DNA of 40,041 bases from Natronolimnohabitans innermongolicus JCM 12255 (GTDB taxonomy: Archaea > Halobacteriota > Halobacteria > Halobacteriales > Natrialbaceae). Below, in pieces: positions 14,826 to 22,840 of the stretch. Position numbers and translations under genes: made by a program. The notes under the pieces were generated by a model. That model was not told the origin of the DNA and searched no databases. It saw nothing but the letters and a program-made list of their open reading frames with translations. The stretch spans positions 1-40,041 of the forward strand of contig NZ_AOHZ01000033.1 in NCBI RefSeq assembly GCF_000337215.1, in the 5' to 3' direction. How positions within the stretch are numbered: the stretch's first letter is position 1; each line of letters starts with the position of its first letter.

Positions 14826-15170
14826 ATGGGCTACGATACCGCGTCCAAGACCGATCCGGAGTCAGTCGTTCCAGCGGAGTACGGCGGCATGTGGTTCCTC
14901 AAGGACGAACTCGAGAGCGACCACCTCGGCTTCTCGATCCTCGAACTCGAGCCCGGTGCGAAGGGGAAAGAACACGACGAGACACACACCGATCAGGAGG
15001 AGATCTACTACGTGGTCAGCGGGACCGCGGAGGTCGAACTCACCGACCGGGACGAGACGGTCACGCTCGAGGCGGACGAACTGATCCGACTCGATTCGGC
15101 CGAATCCCGCCAGATCTTCAACCGCGGCGACGACCGCGCGAAGCTGGTGTTGGCCGGCGCACCGCTGTAG
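14826..15170 (+). CDS. Cupin-domain protein
   Basis: A 114-residue single-domain cupin. Motif 1 runs from PGAKGKEHDETHTDQEEIYY to VVSGTAEVELT with two His and Glu ligands; the second motif, around RLDSAESRQIFNRGDD, lacks the usual His and has Arg and Asn instead. Substrate cannot be assigned. It starts at 14826 (MGYDTASK), 56 bp after the acetyltransferase stop on the same strand, and the two may be co-transcribed. It faces the minus-strand gene P1 across a 33-bp gap. Confidence 0.82.
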   Translation: MGYDTASKTDPESVVPAEYGGMWFLKDELESDHLGFSILELEPGAKGKEHDETHTDQEEIYYVVSGTAEVELTDRDETVTLEADELIRLDSAESRQIFNRGDDRAKLVLAGAPL

Positions 15171-15203
15171 ACGCCGGTTCGCCACCGCGCCGGAAGCGGC
15201 GGC

Positions 15204-16241
15204 TTACTCCCAGTCGATTTCCTCGCCGCGACTCGACTCGCGCAGGATGAAGGGACCGATAGCGAGCGTCCGCTTGGCCATCGTCGCGATCCGCAGGATG
15301 AACGCGATCAACAGCAGGAAGGGAGTGACGGCGATGGTCGCCGCCACCGCGACGATCCAGACGATGGCGTCGATTCCGAGGACGGTCCCCGAGACCGCGT
15401 CGGCGTCGAAAAACAGCAGCATCGACATCGCGACGACCAGCGCGGGGACGGCGACGTACATCATCGCCCGCGAGAGGTTGATCAGCTCCCACTGGAAGTA
15501 CAGCGTCTTGAAGTGCTCGCGAGCCAGCCCGAACAGCTTCAGCGACTCGAGCAGTTCGTCGTAGGCCTCGCGGGCCTCGTCGGTGAAGGAGTCGGCGTGG
15601 GCGTTCTTGATCCGGCGAGCGCGGAATATCTTCCAGGAGTAGTTGTAATCGAGGGCGGCCTTGACGACGTCGTAGGTGCCGAACTGCGCGTCGTTCAGGT
15701 CGTCGCGGATCGAGTTGGCGTGGGTCGTGAGGTTGTCGACGAAGTCGTCGACGCGCTCGATCAGTTCGTCGTCCTGACTCTCCGAAACGGCCTTGCGGAA
15801 GTCGCTGGCCCGGTCCTCGGAGGCCGCGATAATCGCCTGCACGAACGACGCGGGCTCGGGCGGACTGATCGGCGCGTCGATCGAGCCCTCGATGTTCTCG
15901 CGGAACTCGAGCGATCCCTCGAGGCGCTCGCGCTGGTCGTCGACGGCGCCCAGTTCCTGGGAGAGCACCAGCGAGTTGATCGTCACGACGAGGGTAACGC
16001 CGGTGATGAGGGCGGTCACGAGCGCCTGAAAGAGCGTGTGGACGGGCTCTTTCTGCCCCATCAGGGCTCGCAGCGAGACCGGACTGAGCTCGGCGAGCAC
16101 GAGCAGGCCGACGAAAACGAACGCCATGAGTCCCGCCGTCACGATCCAGCGGTTGGCGTTCAGCAGCAACTGGTGTTTCCAGGTCGGTGACTCGCTGCGC
16201 TGGGCCATCGTATCGCCCGGTTGTGAGCCGTCGCCGCTCAT
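15204..16241 (-). CDS. Four-TM membrane protein of the window's multicopy family (P1)
   Basis: A 345-residue protein that I do not recognise by name. Layout: a short cytoplasmic N-terminus, TM1 (about 33-55), TM2 (75-98), a soluble helical domain of about 150 residues, TM3 (255-278) and TM4 (285-312), then a conserved tail. Signature strings shared with P2-P4: ITGVTLVVTINSLVLSQELG at TM2, AQFGTYDVVKAALDYNY in the soluble part, REHFKTLYFQWELINLSR before TM3 and LRIATMAKRTLAIGPFILRE after TM4. It is 94 bp downstream of P2 on the same strand and probably co-transcribed. An alternative start 33 nt downstream (16208) is possible. Confidence 0.8.
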   Translation of the reverse strand: MSGDGSQPGDTMAQRSESPTWKHQLLLNANRWIVTAGLMAFVFVGLLVLAELSPVSLRALMGQKEPVHTLFQALVTALITGVTLVVTINSLVLSQELGAVDDQRERLEGSLEFRENIEGSIDAPISPPEPASFVQAIIAASEDRASDFRKAVSESQDDELIERVDDFVDNLTTHANSIRDDLNDAQFGTYDVVKAALDYNYSWKIFRARRIKNAHADSFTDEAREAYDELLESLKLFGLAREHFKTLYFQWELINLSRAMMYVAVPALVVAMSMLLFFDADAVSGTVLGIDAIVWIVAVAATIAVTPFLLLIAFILRIATMAKRTLAIGPFILRESSRGEEIDWE

Positions 16242-16335
16242 CGCTCGTGGGGTTCCACGGCGGGTCGGAAATAGCTGCGCCAGGTTCGCAGCGAGCGGCG
16301 CCGCGTTCGGCCCGACGGCTCCGTCGGCCGGTCGA

Positions 16336-17361
16336 TCACCCCAGGTCCTGATCCCGCTCGGACTCGCGAAGGATGAACGGCCCCATCGCCAGCGTCCGCT
16401 TGGCGACGGTCGCGATCCGAAGGATGTAGGTGATGAAGACGACGAACGGCGAGATGCCCACGACGAAGCCGGCGCTGGTGATCCAGACCAGCTTGTCGAT
16501 CCCGAGCGTCGACCCCAGCAAGGTGTTCCCGTCGACGTACATGATCATGATCCCCATCACGGTCAGCGCCGGCACAGAGATGTACAGCAACGCCCGCGAG
16601 AGGGTGATCAACTCCCACTGGAAGTACAGCGTCTTGAAGTGCTCGCGGGCGGGACCGAAGAACTTCAGCGTCTTGATGATGTGGTCGAGCTTCTCCGCCG
16701 CCGCTTCGGAAAGCGACTCCCGGTGATCCGCACGGATCTTGCGCGCGTCGTAGATCTTCCGCGAGTAGTTAAATCGCAAGGCGTTCCAGATGAGCTCGAA
16801 CGTGCCGAACTGGGCGTTCTCGAGGTCGTCTTTGACCTGGTGAGCGTTTCCGGAGAGCTCCTCGACGTAGTCGCCGATCGTCGCTTTGAGCTCCTCGTCG
16901 CGCTCGTCTTCTATCGCCGACTCGAGCTCCCGGCCGCGCTCTTCGATGCCGTCGACGAGTTCCCAGAGGAACGGCCCGGGTTCGGGCGGGCTCGCGTCCT
17001 CGTCGATCGTGCCTTCGACGTCCTGACGGAAGTCGATCGAGTCCTGCATCCGCGCGCGCTGGTCGCCGACCGCACCGAGTTCCTGGGAGAGCACGAGCTG
17101 GTTGATCGTGACGACGATCGACACTCCCGTAATGATCGCCCCGATAAACGACGAGAAGAGAAACTCGAGGCCGTCCTGGTTCTCGGCGATGATCCGCAAC
17201 GGCGTCAACTCGAGCGCGCTCGCGAGAACCAGCACGACGTACACGACCAGCAGAATACCGCCGGTAAGCACCCAGCGGTTCACCCGCAACAGCAGCCACA
17301 GTCGGACGCCGCCGAGGGGATCGCCACCACCGAAGCCGTCGTCCGAGTTCGCCTCGCTCAT
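16336..17361 (-). CDS. Four-TM membrane protein of the multicopy family (P2)
   Basis: A 341-residue paralogue of P1 and the closest relative of it in the window. Same topology (TM1 about 27-52, TM2 70-95, soluble helical domain, TM3 about 253-275, TM4 283-308). Signature strings: ITGVSIVVTINQLVLSQELG, AQFGTFELIWNALRFNYSRK, REHFKTLYFQWELITLSR and LRIATVAKRTLAMGPFILRE. The start at 17361 (MSEANSDDGF) gives the expected acidic N-terminus. The soluble loop is rich in Glu/Asp/Arg and predicted helical. The conserved lysine/arginine-rich strand after TM4 suggests a functional C-terminal segment at the membrane face. No catalytic motif is evident. Confidence 0.8.
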   Translation of the reverse strand: MSEANSDDGFGGGDPLGGVRLWLLLRVNRWVLTGGILLVVYVVLVLASALELTPLRIIAENQDGLEFLFSSFIGAIITGVSIVVTINQLVLSQELGAVGDQRARMQDSIDFRQDVEGTIDEDASPPEPGPFLWELVDGIEERGRELESAIEDERDEELKATIGDYVEELSGNAHQVKDDLENAQFGTFELIWNALRFNYSRKIYDARKIRADHRESLSEAAAEKLDHIIKTLKFFGPAREHFKTLYFQWELITLSRALLYISVPALTVMGIMIMYVDGNTLLGSTLGIDKLVWITSAGFVVGISPFVVFITYILRIATVAKRTLAMGPFILRESERDQDLG

Positions 17362-17587
17362 TGCCGTCGGGTGTTGATGGCGCCCCGCTGCAAAAGACCA
17401 CAGCCGGAAAGCGATGGTTCCGATCGACGCGCTCGAACGCAGCCGTGCAGCGACCGCCGAATCGGGAGGCCCACTCGAGTAACGAGAGATGGCCTCGGTA
17501 AGCAAAATTTACACCGGGCTGTAATCGGACGTAACCCGTGAACGGACGCCGTCTCTTTACCGACGGCGGCCGGTACGACCGCGTGCA

Positions 17588-18154
17588 ATGAGCGTCCAAG
17601 TCGATAGCCCGATCACGTTCGGCATCGGCGGTAGCTTCAACTGGCTCGTCGGCGGCGCGGTCGGCGGGGCCGTCGGTTCGTTGCTGTTCGGCCTCGTCCT
17701 GTGGCTCGCCGACCCGGCCATCATCACCGAGGCCGTCCCCGCGATCTACGGCCTCGAGCCGGTCGGGACGGCCGGCTGGCTGTTCCACCTCGGCCACGGG
17801 CTCGTCCTCGGCGCGGTGTTCGGATACCTCGTCACTCGGAGCCCGGTGTTCGGGACGCTGATGGCCGACGTCGAGACGGACTTCATCGCGGCGATGGGGC
17901 CCGGTACTCGACTGGTCCTCGCGGGGTTCGTCTACGGGCTGGCCGTCTGGGCGATTCTGCCGGTGATCGTCCTGACGCTCTGGACCGCCGTCGGTCCCGG
18001 CGAGGCCGCGTTCCCCGGTCTGGCCTTCGAGAGCCTCGTCGGCCACCTGCTCTACGGCCTGTTGCTCGGCGCGCTGTTCGCGCTGGTCGCTCAACTCGAG
18101 AGAGACGTCGAGCAGGCCGAAGCGCCGTTCGAGGAAGCGGGCGAGTCGCGGTGA
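17588..18154 (+). CDS. Haloarchaeal multi-pass membrane protein (DUF6789-like)
   Basis: A 188-residue protein with four to five hydrophobic segments (about 19-42, 62-84, 106-129, 148-170) and conserved-looking glycine-rich stretches (LVGGAVGGAVGSLLFGLVLW; LFHLGHGLVLGAVFGYL; LVGHLLYGLLLGALFALV). Repeated His-Gly/Leu-Tyr-Gly patterns suggest an internal duplication. It lies between P2 and P3, convergent with P3 (only 3 bp between their stops). Homologues are often labelled histidine kinase or DUF6789-type, without evidence of kinase activity; none of the kinase motifs is present here. Function unknown. Confidence 0.65.
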   Translation: MSVQVDSPITFGIGGSFNWLVGGAVGGAVGSLLFGLVLWLADPAIITEAVPAIYGLEPVGTAGWLFHLGHGLVLGAVFGYLVTRSPVFGTLMADVETDFIAAMGPGTRLVLAGFVYGLAVWAILPVIVLTLWTAVGPGEAAFPGLAFESLVGHLLYGLLLGALFALVAQLERDVEQAEAPFEEAGESR

Positions 18155-18157
18155 CGG

Positions 18158-19243
18158 TCAGTCCGCTTCGGTGGCGGTTCCCCCGGGACTCTCCGATTCG
18201 GCGGCGTCGGTCACGTCGAACGGTCCGGCTTCGGGATCTTTCTGCGGAAGCATCGGACCGACGGAGGCGGTTCGGCGAGTGACCGTGGCGGTTCGGAGAA
18301 TAAACGCCGCCAGCAGGGCGAGCGGGGAGATGACGATGGCGATGAGCGCGCTGACGACGTACGGCAGAAACGCGGCGCTGACCGTCGGACCGGCGAGATC
18401 CGCGTAGACGAATCCGAGCGTCATCGCGGCCAGGATCGCCGGCACGCCACAGTAGATCGTCAACTGCGAGAAGCGCGTGAGTTCCTTCTGGAGGTAGGTC
18501 GTTTTGAAGTGCTCGCGTGTCGTATCGAACAGCTCCAGCGTGGTGATCAACGCCTCGAGTTCGGACGCCGCCTCGTCGGACATCGACTCCTCGTATCGGC
18601 CGCGGATGTTTCTGGCGAGGTACAGCTGCCAGGCCGAGTTGTACCCGATCGCGGCCGAGACCGCCTGAAACGTCCCGAATTTCGTTTGCTCGAGCGTGTC
18701 GTCGATTCTGTCGGCGCTCTCCTCGACGATCTCGGTGTACTCGACGACCAGTTTCCGCACGTCGTCGTCGTCGTGGGTCTGGATCGCGTCGGCGAGACCG
18801 CTCGCGTGTGCGCGTGCCGATTCGACGAGCAGTTCGAGCACCCGTGACGGTGCGCCCGGACTCGCCGGAACGCCGGCCGTGTCGGCGACGTTTCGCCTGA
18901 ATTCCATGACCCCCTCGAGTTGCTCGCGGGCGTCGCCGGCGGAGGCGAACTCCTGGGAGAGGATCAGCTGGTTGATCGAGACGACGAGCGTCACGAGCGA
19001 GAACGTGCCGGCGATCATCCCGCCGGCCAGGCGCGTGATCGAGTCGTCGTTGACGACGGCGATAAATCCGACCTCGTTCAACAGGAGAAAGAACAGAAAG
19101 ACGCCGACGGAGATGAGCGTCGCGACGAACAGTCGGTCTCCGTCGACCAGGATCCACTCGTGAACGCGAGTGAACGAACTGGTCCGCCTCCCGATGTCGG
19201 TTCCGTAGGACTCGAGCGACTCGTCTCCCTCAGAAGACCCCAT
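18158..19243 (-). CDS. Four-TM membrane protein of the multicopy family (P3, divergent)
   Basis: A 361-residue, more divergent family member. It keeps the TM2 signature VTLVVSINQLILSQEFAS, KFGTFQAVSAAIGYNSAW in the soluble domain and REHFKTTYLQKELTRFSQ before TM3, but the post-TM4 tail reads LRTATVTRRTASVGPMLPQK and is followed by an acidic/Ser/Gly extension of about 25 residues. TM segments are at about 37-56, 74-96, 257-280 and 287-311. The different tail and altered loop suggest a specialised role relative to P1, P2 and P4. Convergent with the DUF6789-like gene. Confidence 0.78.
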   Translation of the reverse strand: MGSSEGDESLESYGTDIGRRTSSFTRVHEWILVDGDRLFVATLISVGVFLFFLLLNEVGFIAVVNDDSITRLAGGMIAGTFSLVTLVVSINQLILSQEFASAGDAREQLEGVMEFRRNVADTAGVPASPGAPSRVLELLVESARAHASGLADAIQTHDDDDVRKLVVEYTEIVEESADRIDDTLEQTKFGTFQAVSAAIGYNSAWQLYLARNIRGRYEESMSDEAASELEALITTLELFDTTREHFKTTYLQKELTRFSQLTIYCGVPAILAAMTLGFVYADLAGPTVSAAFLPYVVSALIAIVISPLALLAAFILRTATVTRRTASVGPMLPQKDPEAGPFDVTDAAESESPGGTATEAD

Positions 19244-19469
19244 ACGCCACGGTCACCGGAGGTGACAATAAGCGCCTGCGTTGCACATACTGATACTGCC
19301 CTCGAAACCGTACCGTCCCGTCTCCAGAACGGTTCGGACGGTCGAGCCGGGTGCGCGCTGCCCGTTCAGGGCCCACACTCAAATGGATCCGCGCTGTCGA
19401 CTTTCATATGCGACGTGACGGAACGGCCCCTCCAGCAGACCGCTCGAGCCGACGGCGGGGGAGACGGCG

Positions 19470-19979
19470 ATGACGAACGAGCCTCGAACACGCAGCCGCC
19501 GGTCCGTGCTCGCAACGCTCGGTATTGGCTCGACGGGAGCCCTCGCCGGCTGTCTCGGCGACGGTGGCCCGGGGATCGTCGGCGACCCCGAGTACGAAAC
19601 CGGCGCCGTCGACGACGCCGACGGCGAGGAGCGCGACCCCGAGGAGATGACCGCGGCGGAATCGCTCGCCGAGCAAGAGATCGACGAGGGCGTCACCGAT
19701 CTCGGGGCACTCTCCCTCGAGACCCACGAGTTCGTCCTCGAGGATGACTACCGCGGTTCGACCGTCCAGGGCGTCGTCGAGCACACCGGATCGGATCGGA
19801 TCGACACCGTCGAGATCCGCGTTCGCGTCTACAACGACGACGGCGATCACCTCGGTCGCTACCTCGATAGCACCGGCGATCTGGACGGTGGCCAGCGCTG
19901 GGAGTTCGAAGTGATCCTCCTCGAGGCGCCGGACGACATCGCCGAGTACGACGTGACGGTTCTCGGAACGCCGACCTAA
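19470..19979 (+). CDS. Secreted lipoprotein with FxLYD-type domain
   Basis: A 169-residue protein with a Tat-type signal (Arg10-Arg11, then a hydrophobic stretch) and a lipobox ending at Cys28 (GALAGCLG), so it is probably exported folded and lipid-anchored. The mature part has an acidic linker (about 40-75) and a beta domain resembling FxLYD proteins (VQGVVEHTGSDRIDTVEIRV, then VYNDDGDHLGRYLDSTGDL, then WEFEVILL). Such domains are often found in haloarchaeal surface lipoproteins of unknown role. It starts at 19470. Confidence 0.82.
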   Translation: MTNEPRTRSRRSVLATLGIGSTGALAGCLGDGGPGIVGDPEYETGAVDDADGEERDPEEMTAAESLAEQEIDEGVTDLGALSLETHEFVLEDDYRGSTVQGVVEHTGSDRIDTVEIRVRVYNDDGDHLGRYLDSTGDLDGGQRWEFEVILLEAPDDIAEYDVTVLGTPT

Positions 19980-20015
19980 TACGCGCGGATCGTCCCGAAA
20001 GCAGTCGTAAGCACG

Positions 20016-20573
20016 CTACTCGTGGACTTCCTCGAGGACGTCTCGAACCCGTTCGTTCCGTCGCTCGATCGCCTCGGCCGCGGCCGCCGGGTACGAGTCG
20101 GACGGCGGCTCGAGTCCGGGTTCTTCGTCAGGTTCCGGCCAGCCGACGACGATGCTACCGACCGCGCCGTCGGCCTCGTGTGGTCGACAGACGTAGTCGA
20201 AGACGCCCTCCTCGTCGAAGACGCGGTCGAACGACTCACCGTCGGTGAGATCGGCGCTCTCCCAGGGCTCCGTCCCGTCGGGAATTCGCCGTTGATCGCC
20301 GTGTGTCGACGGGTGGTAGGCGGCGACAGCGTGTTCGCGTTTGCCCCCATCCGCGACCCACTCGACGGTCCCCCCGTCGACGAGGTGGGCGACGGCCGGG
20401 TCGGCGTGCTCGTCGTCGCGTCCGCTCGAGAACGTCACCTCGACGTACGGCTTCGGATCGCCCAGATCCGGATCGCCCGCGCCGACTTCGCCCCGCAGAC
20501 AGCCGGCGACGCCGCTCACGAGGGTCACGCCGGAGAGCTTCAACAGACGCCGTCGTGTCGATCGTCCGCTCAC
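20016..20573 (-). CDS. Halocyanin-like blue copper protein, axial Met missing
   Basis: A 185-residue secreted electron-transfer-type cupredoxin. A Tat signal (RRRLLKLSG) with lipobox ending at Cys25 is followed by the cupredoxin domain. The type 1 copper ligands are His81 (or His87), Cys129 and His132 in YVCRPHEADGAVG. The methionine expected five residues after the second His is Ala137, so copper coordination would lack the usual axial ligand. The start is GTG at 20573, giving the RR motif near the N-terminus; an ATG 72 nt upstream is less likely. A long C-terminal helix with charged residues (about 158-185) follows. It could donate electrons to a terminal oxidase such as Cba, but there is no direct evidence. 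Confidence 0.78.
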   Translation of the reverse strand: MSGRSTRRRLLKLSGVTLVSGVAGCLRGEVGAGDPDLGDPKPYVEVTFSSGRDDEHADPAVAHLVDGGTVEWVADGGKREHAVAAYHPSTHGDQRRIPDGTEPWESADLTDGESFDRVFDEEGVFDYVCRPHEADGAVGSIVVGWPEPDEEPGLEPPSDSYPAAAAEAIERRNERVRDVLEEVHE

Positions 20574-20727
20574 GGCCACCGTTCGGCCGTCGAAGCGAAA
20601 AAGAACGCGGTCACTACGACCGCTCGAGCGCCTCCTTCGGTGCACTGTCGTTCTTCTATCGCCTGCCGCCGCCGAAATCAGTGGGAGAGCGAGCGTTTTT
20701 GAGGGGCGATATCGTCGTCACGAGCAC

Positions 20728-21306
20728 GTGCCAGACGCCGACCTCGAGGTGGACGTCGACGAGCCGAACACCGACTTCTCCCTTAAAGACGAATACAGCG
20801 CGACGGTCAACGTCTTCTTGCACTTCGTGGTGCTCGGCGCCATCACGCTCGTCACCGGCCAGCCGTTTCTCTTCCCGAGTCTTGGCCCGTCGGCGTACCT
20901 GATGGCGACCGGCGAACAGCCTCGAGCGGAGGGTGGCTACCACGTCATCGGCGGCCACGCGGTCGCCGTCGTCTGCGGGATGATCGCGTACGTCCTCGTC
21001 GGCAACGAGGTCAGCGCCTACGTCGTTTTCGACCGGCCCGACATCGCGTTCTCGTGGGAGCTCGTCTACCTGATGGCGAGCGCGACGCTCGCGATGATGC
21101 TGACGACGACCGCGATGCTCCTGACGAAGACGAACCACGCGGCGGCGTGTGCGACGACGCTGATCATCGCACTCGGATTGATGGGCGGCGTCGCGGACGC
21201 GGTCATCATCGTCGTGGCCGTCGCTATCCTCTGGTACCTCCACGACCGGGTCATCTCGACGCTCGCCGAGTGGTTCGGATTCAAACCGCGGAACGCCCGC
21301 GAGTAG
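20728..21306 (+). CDS. HPP family membrane protein
   Basis: A 192-residue membrane protein of the HPP family: an acidic N-terminus, then four to five helices with the family motif region PFLFPSLGPSAYLMATGEQP and a conserved GGHAVAVVCGMIAYVLVG helix; TM segments at about 32-53, 75-95, 117-135, 140-168. Some HPP proteins take part in nitrite transport; most are uncharacterised. The start is a GTG at 20728, preceded by a TATA-like GTTTTTGAG 26-34 nt upstream; no ATG gives a sensible N-terminus. It stands alone between divergent and convergent minus-strand genes. Confidence 0.85.
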   Translation: MPDADLEVDVDEPNTDFSLKDEYSATVNVFLHFVVLGAITLVTGQPFLFPSLGPSAYLMATGEQPRAEGGYHVIGGHAVAVVCGMIAYVLVGNEVSAYVVFDRPDIAFSWELVYLMASATLAMMLTTTAMLLTKTNHAAACATTLIIALGLMGGVADAVIIVVAVAILWYLHDRVISTLAEWFGFKPRNARE

Positions 21307-21332
21307 CCCTCGACGCGCGTCGCGTCGACTCG

Positions 21333-21698
21333 CTACGCTGTCTCGTGATCGGCGTCGGCATCGCCGTCGAGCAGCTCGTCGTCGGCGGCGTCGACGACCG
21401 CGTCCGCGTCGACCGCCAGCGCGTAGGCGGGCCGTCCCTTCCCCGTCGGCGACGCGCTGTCGGTCTCGATTTCCTCGAGAAGCCCCTCGTCCTCGAGGCG
21501 GTACAGCGAGCGCATCACGTCGGCTTCGGTGAGCGTGCCGACGACGCTCGTTTCGACGCGCTCGAGTCTGTCGGTACAGCGGTGGCGAAGCTCGTGAGTC
21601 TGTATCGGCGTCTCCTCGGTTCGGTGGCAGTCGACGACGGCGAGCAAGACGACCTGCTCGGTCGGCGTGAGTGTCTCGACGGCTGGAGTCGGAGCCAT
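21333..21698 (-). CDS. Winged-helix DNA-binding protein, haloarchaeal
   Basis: A 121-residue protein with a winged helix-turn-helix layout: ETLTPTEQVVLLAVVDCHR, a recognition-helix region HELRHRCTDRL, TLTEADVMRSLYRLEDEGLL and a wing (PTGKGRPAYALAV), then an acidic tail. It is the kind of small transcriptional regulator found throughout Halobacteria. It follows pspA on the same strand after 165 bp, so a link to envelope stress is possible but unproven. Start at 21698. Confidence 0.72.
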   Translation of the reverse strand: MAPTPAVETLTPTEQVVLLAVVDCHRTEETPIQTHELRHRCTDRLERVETSVVGTLTEADVMRSLYRLEDEGLLEEIETDSASPTGKGRPAYALAVDADAVVDAADDELLDGDADADHETA

Positions 21699-21863
21699 AC
21701 CACGATTACGTGGTCAACGGTGGTAGGTGTTGTTCCGGAACACGCCACGCGAAAATACGCCGGTCGCTCGTGGTGGGTCGGCTCGATTGTCGTCTCCGGC
21801 CTCGAGGGCGCGGTGGGCGCACACGAACGCCACCGATCCTCGAGGTCGAGGGCGGCTACAGCC

Positions 21864-22703
21864 CTAGTTGTTCTCTTCGTCCTGCAGTTCCGCGAGTTCG
21901 GACTCGATCTCGCTGTCCTCGACCTCGGCCTCCATCTCCTCGATGTCGCCCTCGTCGACCTCCCCCTCGACGTCGACGTCGTCGGACGGCTCGGGTTCGG
22001 CATCGCCGCGACCCATGTCCGATTTGAGCGTCTCGAGTTCGGCTTCGACGCCGCTGTCGGCCGAGAGCTGCTCGAGTTCGCGGTCGATGTTGTCCTTGTC
22101 GGAGAGCACGTCGTCGAAGGCGCCGGACTCGTGTAGCTCGTCCAGGGCAGCCGAGCGGGCCTCCATGTCTTCGGTCTTCTCCTCGGCGCGTTCGATGGCG
22201 CGGCCGACGTCCTCGAACTCCTCGCCGGTGGCGGTCATCGCCTCGGAGACGGTTGTACTCGCCTCGGCGGCCTCGTAGCGGGCTTTCATCGTCTCCTTTT
22301 TCGTGCGGAACTCCTCGATGCGGTTCTGGAGCTCGTTTTTCTTCTCGATGAGCTGGTCCTGCTGGTTTTGCAGATCCGAGATCTGGCGTTCCAGATCCTC
22401 GATCTGGCTCATCTTCGTCTTCTTTTTCTCCAGGGCGCGCCGAGCCAGGTCCTCGCGGTCCTGCTGGACGGCGGTTCGGGCCTGCTCGTTGTGCTTCTCG
22501 ACGTTGTCCTCGAGGCGGCGCTTTTGCATCTCGAGGCGCTTTTTCTGCGTGGTGAGGTCGGCGATGCCGCGTTTGACCTCCTGGAGCTGGTCGCGCATTT
22601 GCTCGTAGGAGTAATCCAACGTCTCCGTCGGATCCTCGGCGCGGTTGAGCACCGAGTTGAGCTTCGACCGGATGATGTAGGAGGTCCGAGAGAGGATGCC
22701 CAT
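21864..22703 (-). CDS. pspA: PspA/IM30 family protein
   Basis: Family members bind acidic lipids and form rings or rods that protect or remodel membranes under stress. The 279-residue product begins with an amphipathic helix (MGILSRTSYIIRSKLNSVLN) and contains the long coiled coil (about 25-150) rich in Lys, Arg, Glu and Gln, followed by helices to about 200 and a Glu/Asp-rich tail (235-279) typical of halophiles. Length and shape match PspA/Vipp1. It has a clean leaderless promoter and is followed by a winged-helix gene. In haloarchaea PspA homologues respond to salt and membrane stress. Confidence 0.92.
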   Translation of the reverse strand: MGILSRTSYIIRSKLNSVLNRAEDPTETLDYSYEQMRDQLQEVKRGIADLTTQKKRLEMQKRRLEDNVEKHNEQARTAVQQDREDLARRALEKKKTKMSQIEDLERQISDLQNQQDQLIEKKNELQNRIEEFRTKKETMKARYEAAEASTTVSEAMTATGEEFEDVGRAIERAEEKTEDMEARSAALDELHESGAFDDVLSDKDNIDRELEQLSADSGVEAELETLKSDMGRGDAEPEPSDDVDVEGEVDEGDIEEMEAEVEDSEIESELAELQDEENN

Positions 22704-22726
22704 ACTCGTACGTATCGCTCGTTGCC

Positions 22727-22734
22727 CTTAAAAA
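22727..22734 (-). promoter_or_regulatory. TATA box of pspA
   Basis: Minus-strand TTTTTAAG lies 24-31 nt before the ATG at 22703 with no upstream in-frame start, fitting a leaderless transcript. Confidence 0.55.
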
Positions 22735-22840
22735 CATCACATCATCGACAGACGCTGCCGAAATCGGCGCGTCGCGCGGTGATCGCGGCGATCCGTTTCG
22801 GAAATCGGACGACGGCTTCGGTGGCCGTGAACCGCGGGAG

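Noticed and set aside
17588-18154. Histidine kinase as the function of the DUF6789-like membrane gene
   Set aside because: No dimerisation/phosphoacceptor box and no ATPase (N, G1, G2) motifs are present; it is only a multi-pass membrane protein.
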